Assembly (NCBI GenBank): GCA_913054135.1
Contig: CAJXJK010000003.1
Coordinates: forward strand, 186,001 to 250,000
DNA length: 64,000 nucleotides
Origin: an uncultured Flavobacteriales bacterium
GTDB lineage: Bacteria > Bacteroidota > Bacteroidia > Flavobacteriales_D > Crocinitomicaceae
Direction: 5' to 3'
Shown: positions 33,948 through 42,946 of the stretch, in pieces
Layout: the number at the start of each line of letters is the position of its first letter
How positions within the stretch are numbered: the first letter of the stretch is position 1
Notes under the pieces: generated by a model
What the model saw: only the letters and a program-made list of their open reading frames with translations
Databases searched by the model: none
Told to the model about the DNA's origin: nothing
Made by a program: the position numbers and the translations under genes

Positions 33948-36281
33948 TTGAGAACATTAGTTTACATATTCATTTTGCTTTCTGGGAGTACTGCCTTGGC
34001 GCAAGAAGAGCTAGAGGTGAGCTTTTCACCAATAGGAGGTGTTTATGAAAAAGAAACAGCGGTTGAAATGGATGCGGGAGACGGAGCGACCATTTATTAT
34101 ACTACTGATGGCTCAACTCCGGGATCAGGATCAAGCAGGTATAGAGGACCCATTACAGTTTCTAAGGTTAAAGCCTTTCGAGCTGTTGCATACAAGAATG
34201 GCAAAAGATCAAAAATTGCGAGCCAAACTTACGTTTGTGACCGTGAGTATGATTTGGCTGTAGTTTCTATAATAACGCGTCCTGAAAATTTATGGGATTT
34301 TGGAACCGGAATTTATGTAGAGGGTTGTTGTGCCGACACCATTGAGCCTTATGTAGGAGCAAATTATTGGATGGATTGGGAAAAGCGCGCAAACATTGAA
34401 ATGTATGACGAAGAAGGTGAACTGTGTTTTAATCAAAGTGTCGGAATTAACTTGTTCGGAGGGTTTTCAAGAATGCTTCCACAGAAATCTTTAGCCATTT
34501 TCGCTCGAAGTAGATACGGCGAGAAAAGAATTAATTACCAGTTATTTCCTGAGTTAAAAGAAGACAGATACAAATCATTTATTTTAAGAAACTCTGGCGG
34601 TGACTTTTTAAGAACTCATCTGAGAGATGCTTTTATGACTCAATTAGCGAAGCCTACTGGTGTTGCGATTCAAGCTTATCGTCCTGCGGTTGTCTTTTTA
34701 AATGGAGAGTACTGGGGAATCCAAAATATCCGAGAAAAAATATCTGAGCACTATTTAAAATCCAACTTCAAAGTGGACAAAGAAAATGTTGATATCCTTA
34801 GGCATAATGGAGTTAAAAGGCACGGATATAGTACGAATTACAAAAAGTTATTAGCTTATTTGAGAACGAATGACTTATCAGATGATAAGAAAATGGATCA
34901 TCTGCGAAGCTTTATGAGTGTTGATGATTATGTAAGATATAATATTGCCGAAGTATATTCTGACAACCGAGATGCCGGAGGAAACATTAGGTATTGGAGA
35001 GAAAGAACTGATTCAGCTCAATGGCGTTGGGTGTTATATGACTTAGATCTTGGGCTTGGTAACAATAAACCAAAAGGGTACAAGCGAAATACACTTGATA
35101 AATTTACTAGAGCTAACGGTGAGGCCTGGCCCGATCCTGCTTGGTCAACATTCATTATCAGAAGCCTCTTAAAAAATGAAAAGGTTGAACATCAATACAT
35201 CAATACTTTTGCTGATCAGTTAAACACAGTTTATCATGCTGATACTGCTAATAGGCTACTAGACAAAATGGAAGCTAACATAGATTCTGAAATGCAATAT
35301 CATCAAAAGCGCTGGGGTTCATCTTATGAGAATTGGAAGCACCATCTTGGAATTATGAGAAAGTTCATCTCGCTAAGACCATATTATTTAAGAAAGCACA
35401 TCATGCAAAAGTTTGATTTGAAAGACACTGTCAATGTCTCCATTCAACACCCAGGAGAATCTTTTTGTGATATGCACTTTTCTTCTTTAGACATAACCAA
35501 AAATTACCAAGGCATTTACTTTACTGGGGTTCCGATAGAGATTGAGGTGACACCTAAACATGATTATAATTTTGTTGGATGGGAAGATGATTCTGAAGCT
35601 GGTGCCAAAAGAACAATTTTGTTAACCAAAGATATTAGCCTGGTACCTTTGTTTGAACCTAAAAAAAGAAGTGCACAAACGGATAGTTTAATATTTAATG
35701 AGTTGTCCTTTTTTCAAGTTGAAGGAGACTCAACAAAAGATTGGGTAGAGCTTTTTAATAATTCAAAGAATTCAATTAACTTGAGCAATTGGTCGTTTAC
35801 AGATAGGTCAATTGAAAAAGGGTGGAAGATTCCTGAAGGCGTTATTGTTAAATCAAAAGAGTTTTTGGTCATCAGCCAAGACTTAAACTCTTTTCGGTCA
35901 ACCTATTCAGCCGATAGCATAAAAGCAATTGGAGATTTTGATTTTGGACTTTCATCAAAAGGTGAGCTATTGAAGCTTTATGATAAAGAAGGATTTATAG
36001 TTGATTCTTTGACTTATAATCATTACCCAGAAATTGATTCAGCGTTCACTCTGTCCTTATCGCATCCTGACTCTTCATCTTCAACAATCTCGGCATGGCA
36101 AATAGAAAGCCCCAACCCGTCATACAAGAGTAGGACCTATCGAGACTACCTTCAACATGAAAAAGACAAGGCCTACTGGACAAAAGTTTTCTACATTGGA
36201 GGAGGCGGGTTTTTTTTTATCTTGATAAGTGGGTTTATGTGGCGCCGCTCTTTTAAGAAAAAGAAAGCAACTAAAAATTAA
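33948..36281 (+). CDS. CotH-kinase-family surface protein with chitobiase-like, lamin-tail and C-terminal membrane anchor
   Basis: This 777-residue protein starts with TTG, followed by a signal peptide (about 1-18). In order it has a chitobiase/Fn3-like domain (about 24-100, TIYYTTDGSTPGSG), a CotH kinase domain (about 105-490) with the acidic active-site-type VLYDLDLGLGNN near residue 363, a bacterial-repeat beta domain (about 500-580), a lamin-tail domain (about 582-700), and a hydrophobic helix (about 750-767) with a basic tail (RRSFKKKK). CotH proteins of spore-formers phosphorylate coat proteins; Bacteroidota homologues are uncharacterised surface proteins. Most end in a T9SS sorting domain, whereas this one ends in a membrane helix. 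Confidence 0.82.
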   Translation: MRTLVYIFILLSGSTALAQEELEVSFSPIGGVYEKETAVEMDAGDGATIYYTTDGSTPGSGSSRYRGPITVSKVKAFRAVAYKNGKRSKIASQTYVCDREYDLAVVSIITRPENLWDFGTGIYVEGCCADTIEPYVGANYWMDWEKRANIEMYDEEGELCFNQSVGINLFGGFSRMLPQKSLAIFARSRYGEKRINYQLFPELKEDRYKSFILRNSGGDFLRTHLRDAFMTQLAKPTGVAIQAYRPAVVFLNGEYWGIQNIREKISEHYLKSNFKVDKENVDILRHNGVKRHGYSTNYKKLLAYLRTNDLSDDKKMDHLRSFMSVDDYVRYNIAEVYSDNRDAGGNIRYWRERTDSAQWRWVLYDLDLGLGNNKPKGYKRNTLDKFTRANGEAWPDPAWSTFIIRSLLKNEKVEHQYINTFADQLNTVYHADTANRLLDKMEANIDSEMQYHQKRWGSSYENWKHHLGIMRKFISLRPYYLRKHIMQKFDLKDTVNVSIQHPGESFCDMHFSSLDITKNYQGIYFTGVPIEIEVTPKHDYNFVGWEDDSEAGAKRTILLTKDISLVPLFEPKKRSAQTDSLIFNELSFFQVEGDSTKDWVELFNNSKNSINLSNWSFTDRSIEKGWKIPEGVIVKSKEFLVISQDLNSFRSTYSADSIKAIGDFDFGLSSKGELLKLYDKEGFIVDSLTYNHYPEIDSAFTLSLSHPDSSSSTISAWQIESPNPSYKSRTYRDYLQHEKDKAYWTKVFYIGGGGFFFILISGFMWRRSFKKKKATKN

Positions 36282-36295
36282 CAATCAATTGTTAA
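36278..36295. repeat. AT-rich inverted repeat over the CotH-family stop codon
   Basis: TTAACAA and TTGTTAA form a perfect 7-bp stem with loop TCAA over the stop codon, and a run of six T follows about 15 bases later. It could be a weak terminator. Confidence 0.3.
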
Positions 36296-36384
36296 TCGAT
36301 AGAATAAACTTTTTTATCGTAGATTTCCAACCCTTAATCGTTTCTTGCGTCTTCTGAACCAATACGCATTACTTTATTCATGTC

Positions 36385-37365
36385 ATGAAGAATTTTTTTA
36401 GCATTGCTATTGCCCTTTTATTGCTGCTCTCAGCACAAAGCGCTTTTTCCTCATATACTGAGGTAATTGCGGATGGTGATTGGGATCAAAATGATACCTG
36501 GAGTAATGGTGTTCCTGGTTGTTTTGATACAATTGTGATTCCAGCAGGTCTCCAAGTTGACATTACTGCCACTGTTGACCTTGAAGGATGCGCGAATGAT
36601 TCGGTATTACTTATCGTTTATGGCCATTTAGAATTTCAAAACGGTAAAAAACTTAAGTTAAATTGTGATTCAGATGTTTTAATTTATACCGGTGGTTTCG
36701 TAGGTGTTGGTAGTGGAGGAGGAAGCAGTACTTATATCGAGATGTGTGGTAATGAGTATTGGTCAGCTGACTCGGGGAACTTAACAGGCCCTTCAATACT
36801 TTGTGATGGTGGCTGTGTCGTTTTACCAATAGAGCTGGTTTATTTTACAGCAACACTAAACTCAAATGAAAATGTCGACCTGCAATGGAAAACGGCATCA
36901 GAAGTAAACAATGACTATTTTACAGTTGAGCGAAGCATTGATGGTGTAAACTGGTTGGCCATTTTAGACAAAGGAGCTGTTGGGAACAGTTCAGTTCCGA
37001 TAGTGTATGATGACATTGACAGAGAGCCTTTATTTGGTGAGGTTTATTACCGCTTAAAGCAAACCGACTTTGATCTTTCATACACTTATTCTCCTGCGGT
37101 AAGAGTCAACAACTTTGATATTACGAAGATTGAACTTTATCCAAACCCAGTAGAAGCTGGTAATTCTGTCTTAATTAATTTTCCAGATGGATATAATGAT
37201 GATATCACCATTGACCTGAGAAGTGCAGACGGAAAAGTAGTGTTGTCACAAGAATTTGAAATTAAAGAAAGCCATCAAGCAATTCTTAATTTGCCAAAGG
37301 ATGTTTCTGCTGGTGTTTACACAGTAAGTTGTGCGTACTTCACAAAAAAGGTGATAATAAAATAA
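36385..37365 (+). CDS. Secreted protein with T9SS type A sorting domain
   Basis: This 326-residue protein has a signal peptide (about 1-22), a G8-like beta domain (about 24-145) containing GDWDQNDTWSNGVPGC, then the PIELVYFTATLN/VDLQWKTASEVNNDYFTVERS module common in Bacteroidota cargo. It ends with a type A T9SS sorting domain (about 245-326, IELYPNPVEAG and final KVIIK). It should be exported across the outer membrane by the type IX secretion system and anchored or released at the surface. No enzymatic motif is recognised. Confidence 0.82.
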   Translation: MKNFFSIAIALLLLLSAQSAFSSYTEVIADGDWDQNDTWSNGVPGCFDTIVIPAGLQVDITATVDLEGCANDSVLLIVYGHLEFQNGKKLKLNCDSDVLIYTGGFVGVGSGGGSSTYIEMCGNEYWSADSGNLTGPSILCDGGCVVLPIELVYFTATLNSNENVDLQWKTASEVNNDYFTVERSIDGVNWLAILDKGAVGNSSVPIVYDDIDREPLFGEVYYRLKQTDFDLSYTYSPAVRVNNFDITKIELYPNPVEAGNSVLINFPDGYNDDITIDLRSADGKVVLSQEFEIKESHQAILNLPKDVSAGVYTVSCAYFTKKVIIK

Positions 37366-37397
37366 TTTACCCTTCCTTTCGTCTTTAATCTAAGAAA

Positions 37398-37413
37398 CCC
37401 CTGACATTCGGGG
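37398..37413 (+). terminator. Weak candidate terminator after the T9SS cargo gene
   Basis: CCCC and GGGG bracket an 8-base loop, with two more pairs possible if one T bulges; six T follow about 11 bases later. The stem is short and the T run distant, so this is doubtful. Confidence 0.3.
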
Positions 37414-37463
37414 CATGATATACTTTTTTCAGTATATTTAGAACTCAATTAAAAAACCACACT

Positions 37464-38027
37464 ATGAATCCTCTTTGGATAATACTCGGAGTTGTTGTAA
37501 TTCTCATCATTTGGTTTATCGCCATTTTCAACAAACTTCAAAGACTAAAACTTAACAGAGAACAAGCCTTTGCCGATATTGATGTACAATTAAAACAAAG
37601 ACATGACTTGATTCCTCAATTGGTTGCAACTGTAAAAGGTTACGCGGCTCAAGAAGAGAATGTATTAACTCAAGTAACTCAAGCAAGAAACAGAGCAATG
37701 TCAGCCGGAACGGTTAACGATAAAATTGCTGCTGAGGTAGCATTATCTGGCGCTATGTCACAGTTTTCAATGCAAATGGAGGCTTATCCAGATTTAAAAT
37801 CCAACCAAAACTTTATGCAACTTCAGAATGAAATGTCTGATATTGAAAATAAATTGGCTGCGGTTAGAAGATTCTTTAACTCTGCAACTAAAGAGCTTAA
37901 TGTGAAAACTAAAACATTTCCTAATAACATTATTGCTGGAATGTTTAAAATTAGCGAAGAGCCATTCTTTGATGTTGGAGTTGTTCAAAGAGAAGTATTA
38001 GATCAAGCACCAAAAATTGAATTTTAA
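37464..38027 (+). CDS. LemA family protein
   Basis: This 187-residue protein has an N-terminal transmembrane helix (about 5-23, IILGVVVILIIWFIAIF) and a cytosolic or periplasmic helical bundle with the LemA signature QRHDLIPQLVATVKGYA near residue 47 and EMSDIENKLAAVRRFFN near 123. Function of LemA proteins is not settled. It is 10 bases ahead of an M48 metalloprotease gene, a widespread pairing that suggests the two act together on membrane proteins. Confidence 0.92.
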   Translation: MNPLWIILGVVVILIIWFIAIFNKLQRLKLNREQAFADIDVQLKQRHDLIPQLVATVKGYAAQEENVLTQVTQARNRAMSAGTVNDKIAAEVALSGAMSQFSMQMEAYPDLKSNQNFMQLQNEMSDIENKLAAVRRFFNSATKELNVKTKTFPNNIIAGMFKISEEPFFDVGVVQREVLDQAPKIEF

Positions 38028-38037
38028 ATAAGTTGAT

Positions 38038-38979
38038 TTGGCAAATTACAAAGGTCTTGATAGTCAAATAAGAAGTAATAACTTTAAGTCAACTCTTCTT
38101 ATTCTTGGTTTTCCCTCAGTGATTATTCTTTCTGTGTGGGCAGTATTTTTCTTCGTAAACGGAGGGATGTGGGATGACTATGTTCAATACGAATTTTTCA
38201 AAGTTGCCCCTTTTGTGCTCGCAGGGATTGGCGTTTGGTTTTTGATCGCCTTTATGTTTCACTCTAAAATGATTCAATTTGCTGTAAAATCAAAACCATT
38301 GGAGCGAAAAGAGAACATGCGTGTTTACAATTTGGTTGAGAATTTATGCATGTCGGTTGGTATGAAAATGCCAAAAATTTATGTGATGGAATCACAAGCA
38401 TTAAACGCTTTTGCATCCGGAATGAATGAGAAGACATTCGCAGTTACACTTACCAGAGGGATAATGGAAAAACTTGATGATGCAGAGCTTGAAGGAGTTA
38501 TTGCACACGAGTTGGCGCATATTCGAAATAAAGACGTTAGGCTTCTTATCATTAGCATCATCTTTGTCGGAATTCTAGGTTTTATTGTTCAGATAGCATT
38601 TAGATCTGTTTTATGGGGAGGAGCTGGGAGGAGCAGAGGAGGTAAAAAGCAAGATGGCAGATTGATGATGATAATTTTGTTAGTCAGTGCTGTCGCCTAC
38701 TTATTAACCATTTTGTTCAGGTTTGCTTTGTCACGAAAAAGAGAGTTTATGGCTGATGCCGGAGCAGTTGAGATGACCAAAAGACCAGATGCATTAGCTT
38801 CGGCTCTTAGAAAAATTTCAGGGAAATCAACTGTTGATGATGTCGGAAGTGATGATGTCAAATCAATGTTCATTGAGAACAATCCAAAAGAGAACGGAAT
38901 GGCTGCAAGTGGCTTGAGCGGAATCTTTGCTACTCATCCACCAATTGAAAAGAGAATTGCCTTTCTAGAGCAAATTTAA
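38038..38979 (+). CDS. M48 family (HtpX-like) membrane zinc metalloprotease
   Basis: This 313-residue protein starts with TTG. Membrane helices lie at about 21-41 and 56-76, then the zinc site HELAH in VIAHELAHIRNKD near residue 155, two more helices around 180-235, and the third-ligand motif SRKREFMADAGAVEM near 238. This is the HtpX-like arrangement for degrading misfolded membrane proteins. The C-terminal SGIFATHPPIEKRIAFLE is also HtpX-typical. It lies 10 bases after lemA. A short hairpin 32 bases downstream lacks a T-run. Confidence 0.9.
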   Translation: MANYKGLDSQIRSNNFKSTLLILGFPSVIILSVWAVFFFVNGGMWDDYVQYEFFKVAPFVLAGIGVWFLIAFMFHSKMIQFAVKSKPLERKENMRVYNLVENLCMSVGMKMPKIYVMESQALNAFASGMNEKTFAVTLTRGIMEKLDDAELEGVIAHELAHIRNKDVRLLIISIIFVGILGFIVQIAFRSVLWGGAGRSRGGKKQDGRLMMIILLVSAVAYLLTILFRFALSRKREFMADAGAVEMTKRPDALASALRKISGKSTVDDVGSDDVKSMFIENNPKENGMAASGLSGIFATHPPIEKRIAFLEQI

Positions 38980-39093
38980 ATTTCATTCTTGTTTATTATC
39001 AAATTTGATTGACAACTCAATTCTTTTCGGTGAGTTGTTCTAAATTGTCGTTTAGTTCAGGGTCTAGTTAAAGCCTTATTTCATGAGCCTAAC

Positions 39094-39101
39094 TATATTT
39101 G
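39094..39101 (+). promoter_or_regulatory. -7 box (TATATTTG) for the 39121-40245 gene
   Basis: The plus strand reads TATATTTG, 19 bases before ATG 39121. Confidence 0.5.
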
Positions 39102-39120
39102 CCTATCTTTCAAATTGATA

Positions 39121-40245
39121 ATGTCAGAAAAAAAGAAAAAGGGATTTTGGGAAAAATTTGCTCATAAGGAATTGAGCAGAACTCATGAGGTACAAGAGGG
39201 TAGTGAGCTTTTTTTACTGAGTGAAGCGGAAATAGCGGCTCTAAAGAAAATCAGAAAAAGAACTTTTTGGCGAGCAGGTCTTGCCGGAGCATTAGGTGTT
39301 ATTCTTCTTTATGCTCCATATCATATTTTTGGATCAGCTTTGTTTCCCATGAACCACGTCTGGATTCCATTTTATGATGATTATATTGATATAGAAATTG
39401 GTTTTTTGGTTTACAGCTTAGTGTTGGTTTTACTAGAGATTTGGTTTCTGACTTTCACAAACATTAAGGCGGTGGCACACATAGCTAAGGCTTGCGGACA
39501 TCCAAACCCCAATGACCGCAACTTTGAAAACAATATCAGTGCGCTTATTTCTGTTGGTCTCGAAAAGAAACAAAAGCAATTAGAGTCAATAGGAATCAAT
39601 CCTTATGAAGGTTTAAATCCGATAGGTGTTTTTGTTTTTCAAATCATTCTAAGATTAAAGGCAACAGTAAGTGGTATACTTTTTAAGCTTTTAGTCAAAA
39701 AGGCGTTAGGTAGGTATGCTCTTCGTGCTGTCATAGATTTTGCCGGAATACCGGTCTATTCATTTTGGAACATTTGGGGGTCGCGTAAAGTGATGGATGA
39801 ATCACGAATTAGGGTGATGGCCCCACCTTTGATTAAAAGGTGCTCAGATCTTCTCTATGAGTCTCAGAAAGAAAACCCAGAGTTTGTTAAGAGCCTTTAT
39901 GATTCACTGCAGTTAATTTCAGAATCTAAGCGTTCTTTTCATTACAATCATTTCTTGTTGAGTGTAACACTTTTAGAGCGTTTCGGTATTGAGATTAAAG
40001 AAGAGCCGCCTTATAATGATGATTTCTTAGAGGAGATCCCATCCTTATCACCACAAACGAGAAAAGCTGTACAGCAATTATTTGTATTCGGAATTATGAT
40101 TGATGGTGCCATTTCAAGAAGAGAAAAGAAGGCTATCCGATATTTGATAGAGAAGAATGTTTTAGAGTATAGCGAAGCAGAGATCGTGAAGTGGTCAAAA
40201 GACTATTTTGATGGTAGAGGGATTGAGGCGTTTTTTGCTGCTTAG
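39121..40245 (+). CDS. Conserved membrane protein of unknown function (possibly LBF_2804-like)
   Basis: This 374-residue protein has a basic N-terminus (MSEKKKKGFW), two transmembrane helices (about 56-80 and 98-120), a central segment that may touch the membrane (about 170-230), and a C-terminal helical domain (about 240-374) resembling a TerB-like fold, with FVFGIMIDGAISRREKKAIRYL. I recall similar proteins under names like LBF_2804 but cannot confirm the match. Position 39121 is preferred over an in-frame TTG two codons earlier. It overlaps the convergent TPR-SpoIIE gene by 4 bases. No function can be proposed from context. Confidence 0.6.
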   Translation: MSEKKKKGFWEKFAHKELSRTHEVQEGSELFLLSEAEIAALKKIRKRTFWRAGLAGALGVILLYAPYHIFGSALFPMNHVWIPFYDDYIDIEIGFLVYSLVLVLLEIWFLTFTNIKAVAHIAKACGHPNPNDRNFENNISALISVGLEKKQKQLESIGINPYEGLNPIGVFVFQIILRLKATVSGILFKLLVKKALGRYALRAVIDFAGIPVYSFWNIWGSRKVMDESRIRVMAPPLIKRCSDLLYESQKENPEFVKSLYDSLQLISESKRSFHYNHFLLSVTLLERFGIEIKEEPPYNDDFLEEIPSLSPQTRKAVQQLFVFGIMIDGAISRREKKAIRYLIEKNVLEYSEAEIVKWSKDYFDGRGIEAFFAA

Positions 40246-42383
40246 ATTTTTATCCCCAATAAACAAACATCATCCAATTGTTCAAGGTCGCCTTTCCATT
40301 GATGGAACTCATCAATAATTATCTTTTTTTGTTCAGATAAAGGTAGTTTGCTAATTTGAACGAGCTTCTCCCTTAAAGTTTTGTATTTGTATTTCTTTCC
40401 TTTTGTTCCTCCGAATTGATCGGCATATCCGTCTGAAAATAAATAGATAACATCACCTTTACTAAGTTCATGGTCTGTCTGCGTAAAAGGTATTTCCTCT
40501 GTTGGCGTATATCCAACCGGCTGTTTGTTTCCTTTGATCTCTTCAAAGTTTTCACCCTTTATAAGGTAGATTGGTAAGTTGGCTCCCGCAAACTTGAGCT
40601 TCCCTTTGTCAATTAAACAAATAGACATATCCATCCCGTCTCTTGATTCAGAAGCAGGCAAGGCTTTCTTCACTTGAGATCTTAGTTTTTCTAGAATTAT
40701 ATTTGGTTGAGTTTCTCCACCTTCAATGATAATTTCATTTAAGAAAGAATTACCAAGCATGCTCATCATGGCCCCAGGAACTCCGTGGCCTGTGCAATCA
40801 CCTACCGCAATTAGTTTTTGGCCGGTATTTGTTTCGTACGCCCAATAAAAATCACCTGAAACAATATCTCTTGGCTCATAGAACACAAAGAAATCTGAGA
40901 ATAAACGATTGATATAATTCTCAGACGTGATAATCGCTTTTTGAATTGTGCTTGCATATATCATTGAGTCAGTGATGTCTTTGTTTTTCGCTTCGACCTG
41001 CTCTTTTTGAAGTTGCATTTTGGTCTTCTGATTTGAAATCAAAGACTTTTGTTTTTGTGACTCTCTGTATTTGAAGTAGACAAACACTCCTGCAATAAGC
41101 AAAATTATTCCTCCTATCAACAATAATACGGTATAGAAAGATTGTGCTTCTGCGGCCTCGTCTGATAAGAGCTTTTCTTTTTCAATAATGTCCTTATCCT
41201 TTTGAAGAAGAGCCATTTGAGCAGCTTGTTTTTCAGAATCGTATCTAACTTCCATCTCAGCAATGGCATCTTTGTGAGAGGTGTTCATGGCTGAATCTTT
41301 ATAACTGTATTCAAGTTTTAGATATTGAATGGCCGACTTGTAGTCGTTTTTGTTCATACTCATGTCATAGTAGATGCCATATATTTCTTCAAGACGAATG
41401 TATTTTTTTATTCCTGTTTCCAAGGCGATTTGCTCTGCCTCTTCAAGGTGTTCTTCTGCTTTTTTGTAATCACCTAACTGTATGTATGTTTTTGACAAGC
41501 CTGAAAGTATGCCCGCTAAATGTGACACCTCATTTTGCCTTCTTCTAACTTCTAAGCTTTGTTTTTGCAAGACTAATGCACTGTCGGGATATCCTAAGGC
41601 AAGATAGTTTTCAGCAGCATTTTGAGCCATTAAACCAACCAGCCTCTCCATGTTTAAGTCTTCATACATCTTCATGCAAGCCAAATTGTTTTTCAATCTT
41701 GCCGAATCAGATTCAAGACAAATACTAGATAGATATCTGCCTTCGGCTTCAACATCTTTGTATTCATATTTGATTCCATAGTCAATCTCTTTTTGATAAT
41801 ATTCACAGGCCTTGTCGTAGTCGTCTTGTCTCTTGAAAACAGAACCTATGAAATGGTACAGAATTCCTCTGGGCCTATTTGTCACTTCACTCGTTTCGTA
41901 TACCTCTTCAGCTTTTAGATAATAGACCATTGCTGAATCATAGTCGGCCTCATCATAATAGCACCTGCCAATTAGGGAGTAATTTCTTCCAATTAATTCG
42001 GCTGATGAATTTATGAGCTGATACAAATCGTTTGCGGCTTGAAACGCTTCTTTTGCTTTGCTAATTTCTTCGTTAGACTTATAACTATTTCCTAATTTCT
42101 CTACTGTTGTTGCTCTGAGTGAAGATTGATCGTTTGGAATCATTTCAATCGCGCGGTGGAACTCTATGATAGCTCGATCATATTCATGAATGTCATCATA
42201 ATACTCACCTATAAGAATTTGAGTTGATATTCTTTCTCCCATGACATCTGCATAATCATAGGCGAGCCTCAAAGAGTCAATGTCCATTTGAGCAGATGAT
42301 TGAAAAGAAGCGAAGAGCACTAAAAATGCAAAGCTAGTTTTCAAAGAAAAACAGAATCTTATTTGTAGTCTATTTTGTTTCAT
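40242..42383 (-). CDS. TPR-repeat membrane protein with C-terminal SpoIIE (PP2C) phosphatase domain
   Basis: This 713-residue paralogue has the same plan as the TPR-SpoIIE at 17412-19571: signal peptide (about 1-31), TPR repeats (about 40-390), a transmembrane helix near 418-437 (FYTVLLLIGGIILLIAGVFVYF), a coiled coil and a SpoIIE domain (about 480-713) with GDFYWAYE, GDCTGHGVPGA, RDGMDMS and DGYADQFGG. The frame extends 4 codons upstream; ATG 42383 is chosen because a TATCTTTG box lies just ahead of it. It may act on a STAS-domain protein elsewhere. Downstream it overlaps a convergent gene by 4 bases. Confidence 0.88.
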   Translation of the reverse strand: MKQNRLQIRFCFSLKTSFAFLVLFASFQSSAQMDIDSLRLAYDYADVMGERISTQILIGEYYDDIHEYDRAIIEFHRAIEMIPNDQSSLRATTVEKLGNSYKSNEEISKAKEAFQAANDLYQLINSSAELIGRNYSLIGRCYYDEADYDSAMVYYLKAEEVYETSEVTNRPRGILYHFIGSVFKRQDDYDKACEYYQKEIDYGIKYEYKDVEAEGRYLSSICLESDSARLKNNLACMKMYEDLNMERLVGLMAQNAAENYLALGYPDSALVLQKQSLEVRRRQNEVSHLAGILSGLSKTYIQLGDYKKAEEHLEEAEQIALETGIKKYIRLEEIYGIYYDMSMNKNDYKSAIQYLKLEYSYKDSAMNTSHKDAIAEMEVRYDSEKQAAQMALLQKDKDIIEKEKLLSDEAAEAQSFYTVLLLIGGIILLIAGVFVYFKYRESQKQKSLISNQKTKMQLQKEQVEAKNKDITDSMIYASTIQKAIITSENYINRLFSDFFVFYEPRDIVSGDFYWAYETNTGQKLIAVGDCTGHGVPGAMMSMLGNSFLNEIIIEGGETQPNIILEKLRSQVKKALPASESRDGMDMSICLIDKGKLKFAGANLPIYLIKGENFEEIKGNKQPVGYTPTEEIPFTQTDHELSKGDVIYLFSDGYADQFGGTKGKKYKYKTLREKLVQISKLPLSEQKKIIIDEFHQWKGDLEQLDDVCLLGIKI

Positions 42384-42392
42384 GAGGGCAAG

Positions 42393-42400
42393 CAAAGATA
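42393..42400 (-). promoter_or_regulatory. -7 box (TATCTTTG) for TPR-SpoIIE gene
   Basis: The minus strand reads TATCTTTG, 10 bases before ATG 42383, so the leader would be only a few bases. Confidence 0.5.
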
Positions 42401-42430
42401 AGAAGACGAAAAGACTTTCGCTAAAAACAC

Positions 42431-42458
42431 AAAAACCCCAACCGAAGTTGAGGTTTTT
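42431..42458 (-). terminator. Terminator of tRNA-Cys with UUCG tetraloop
   Basis: On the minus strand AAAAACCTCAAC and GTTGGGGTTTTT pair over 12 bp (one G-U) around the stable tetraloop TTCG, ending in five T. It lies 3 bases after the tRNA-Cys 3' end and would also insulate the downstream phosphatase gene. Confidence 0.92.
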
Positions 42459-42461
42459 AAG

Positions 42462-42532
42462 AGGTCCCGAGCGGATTCGAACCGCTGTAGATGGTTTTGC
42501 AGACCACTGCCTAGCCGCTCGGCCACAGGACC
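42462..42532 (-). tRNA. tRNA-Cys (anticodon GCA)
   Basis: On the minus strand a 71-base cloverleaf can be folded. The acceptor stem is GGTCCTG paired with CGGGACC, the anticodon arm is TGGT-CTGCAAA-ACCA giving anticodon GCA, and the T arm contains GGTTCGAATCC. The discriminator is U, as expected for Cys. CCA is not encoded. A -7 box lies 22 bases upstream and a terminator follows. Confidence 0.95.
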
Positions 42533-42553
42533 ATTTTCCGTTTGAGCGGACAG

Positions 42554-42561
42554 CAAAGATA
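42554..42561 (-). promoter_or_regulatory. -7 box (TATCTTTG) for tRNA-Cys
   Basis: The minus strand reads TATCTTTG, 22 bases before the mature tRNA-Cys 5' end. Confidence 0.55.
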
Positions 42562-42592
42562 ATAATTTCTTTAGACGAAAATACTTTTTGCC

Positions 42593-42946
42593 TTATCCTT
42601 CAATAACAATTGCGACTTCATCAACAACACCCCCAATAGGAGCGTTCATTTTTCTAACCTTGATTCGGCTTTTTATCGCAGCTGGAAATTCCTTTTTAAA
42701 CTCTTCTAAAATTCGGTATCCGACGTGTTCAATTAATTTAGATCTAATTGCCATTTGTTCAACAACAATTTCTCTGACTCTGACATAATCAATAGTGTCA
42801 ATTATTTCGTCTGTTTGAGCTGATTTAGAAAAGTCTGTTTCAATTACTATATCTACTGTGAATTTACCGCCCAATACAGCCTCTTCTTGCATGCATCCAT
42901 GGTAAGCGAATACTTCGATTCCTGATACTTCAACAAAATTTCTCAT
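42593..42946 (-). CDS. folB: Dihydroneopterin aldolase
   Basis: FolB cleaves dihydroneopterin to 6-hydroxymethyl-dihydropterin and glycolaldehyde in folate synthesis. This 117-residue protein has the family N-terminus GIEVFAYHGCMQEEAVLGG with the conserved Tyr and Glu, and a C-terminal half matching the tunnelling fold. The length is standard. Its start overlaps the gltX stop by one base, so the two are co-transcribed. The window also carries folA and thyA about 11 kb away. Confidence 0.93.
   Translation of the reverse strand: MRNFVEVSGIEVFAYHGCMQEEAVLGGKFTVDIVIETDFSKSAQTDEIIDTIDYVRVREIVVEQMAIRSKLIEHVGYRILEEFKKEFPAAIKSRIKVRKMNAPIGGVVDEVAIVIEG

Noticed and set aside
39012-39038. 8-bp hairpin after the M48 protease gene (ACAACTCA with TGAGTTGT)
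   Set aside because: It lacks a T-run on either strand, so a terminator claim is not supported.
42382-42606. Open frame on the plus strand across the tRNA-Cys region
   Set aside because: It overlaps the tRNA and its terminator on the opposite strand, has no family-like sequence, and is explained as a chance frame.
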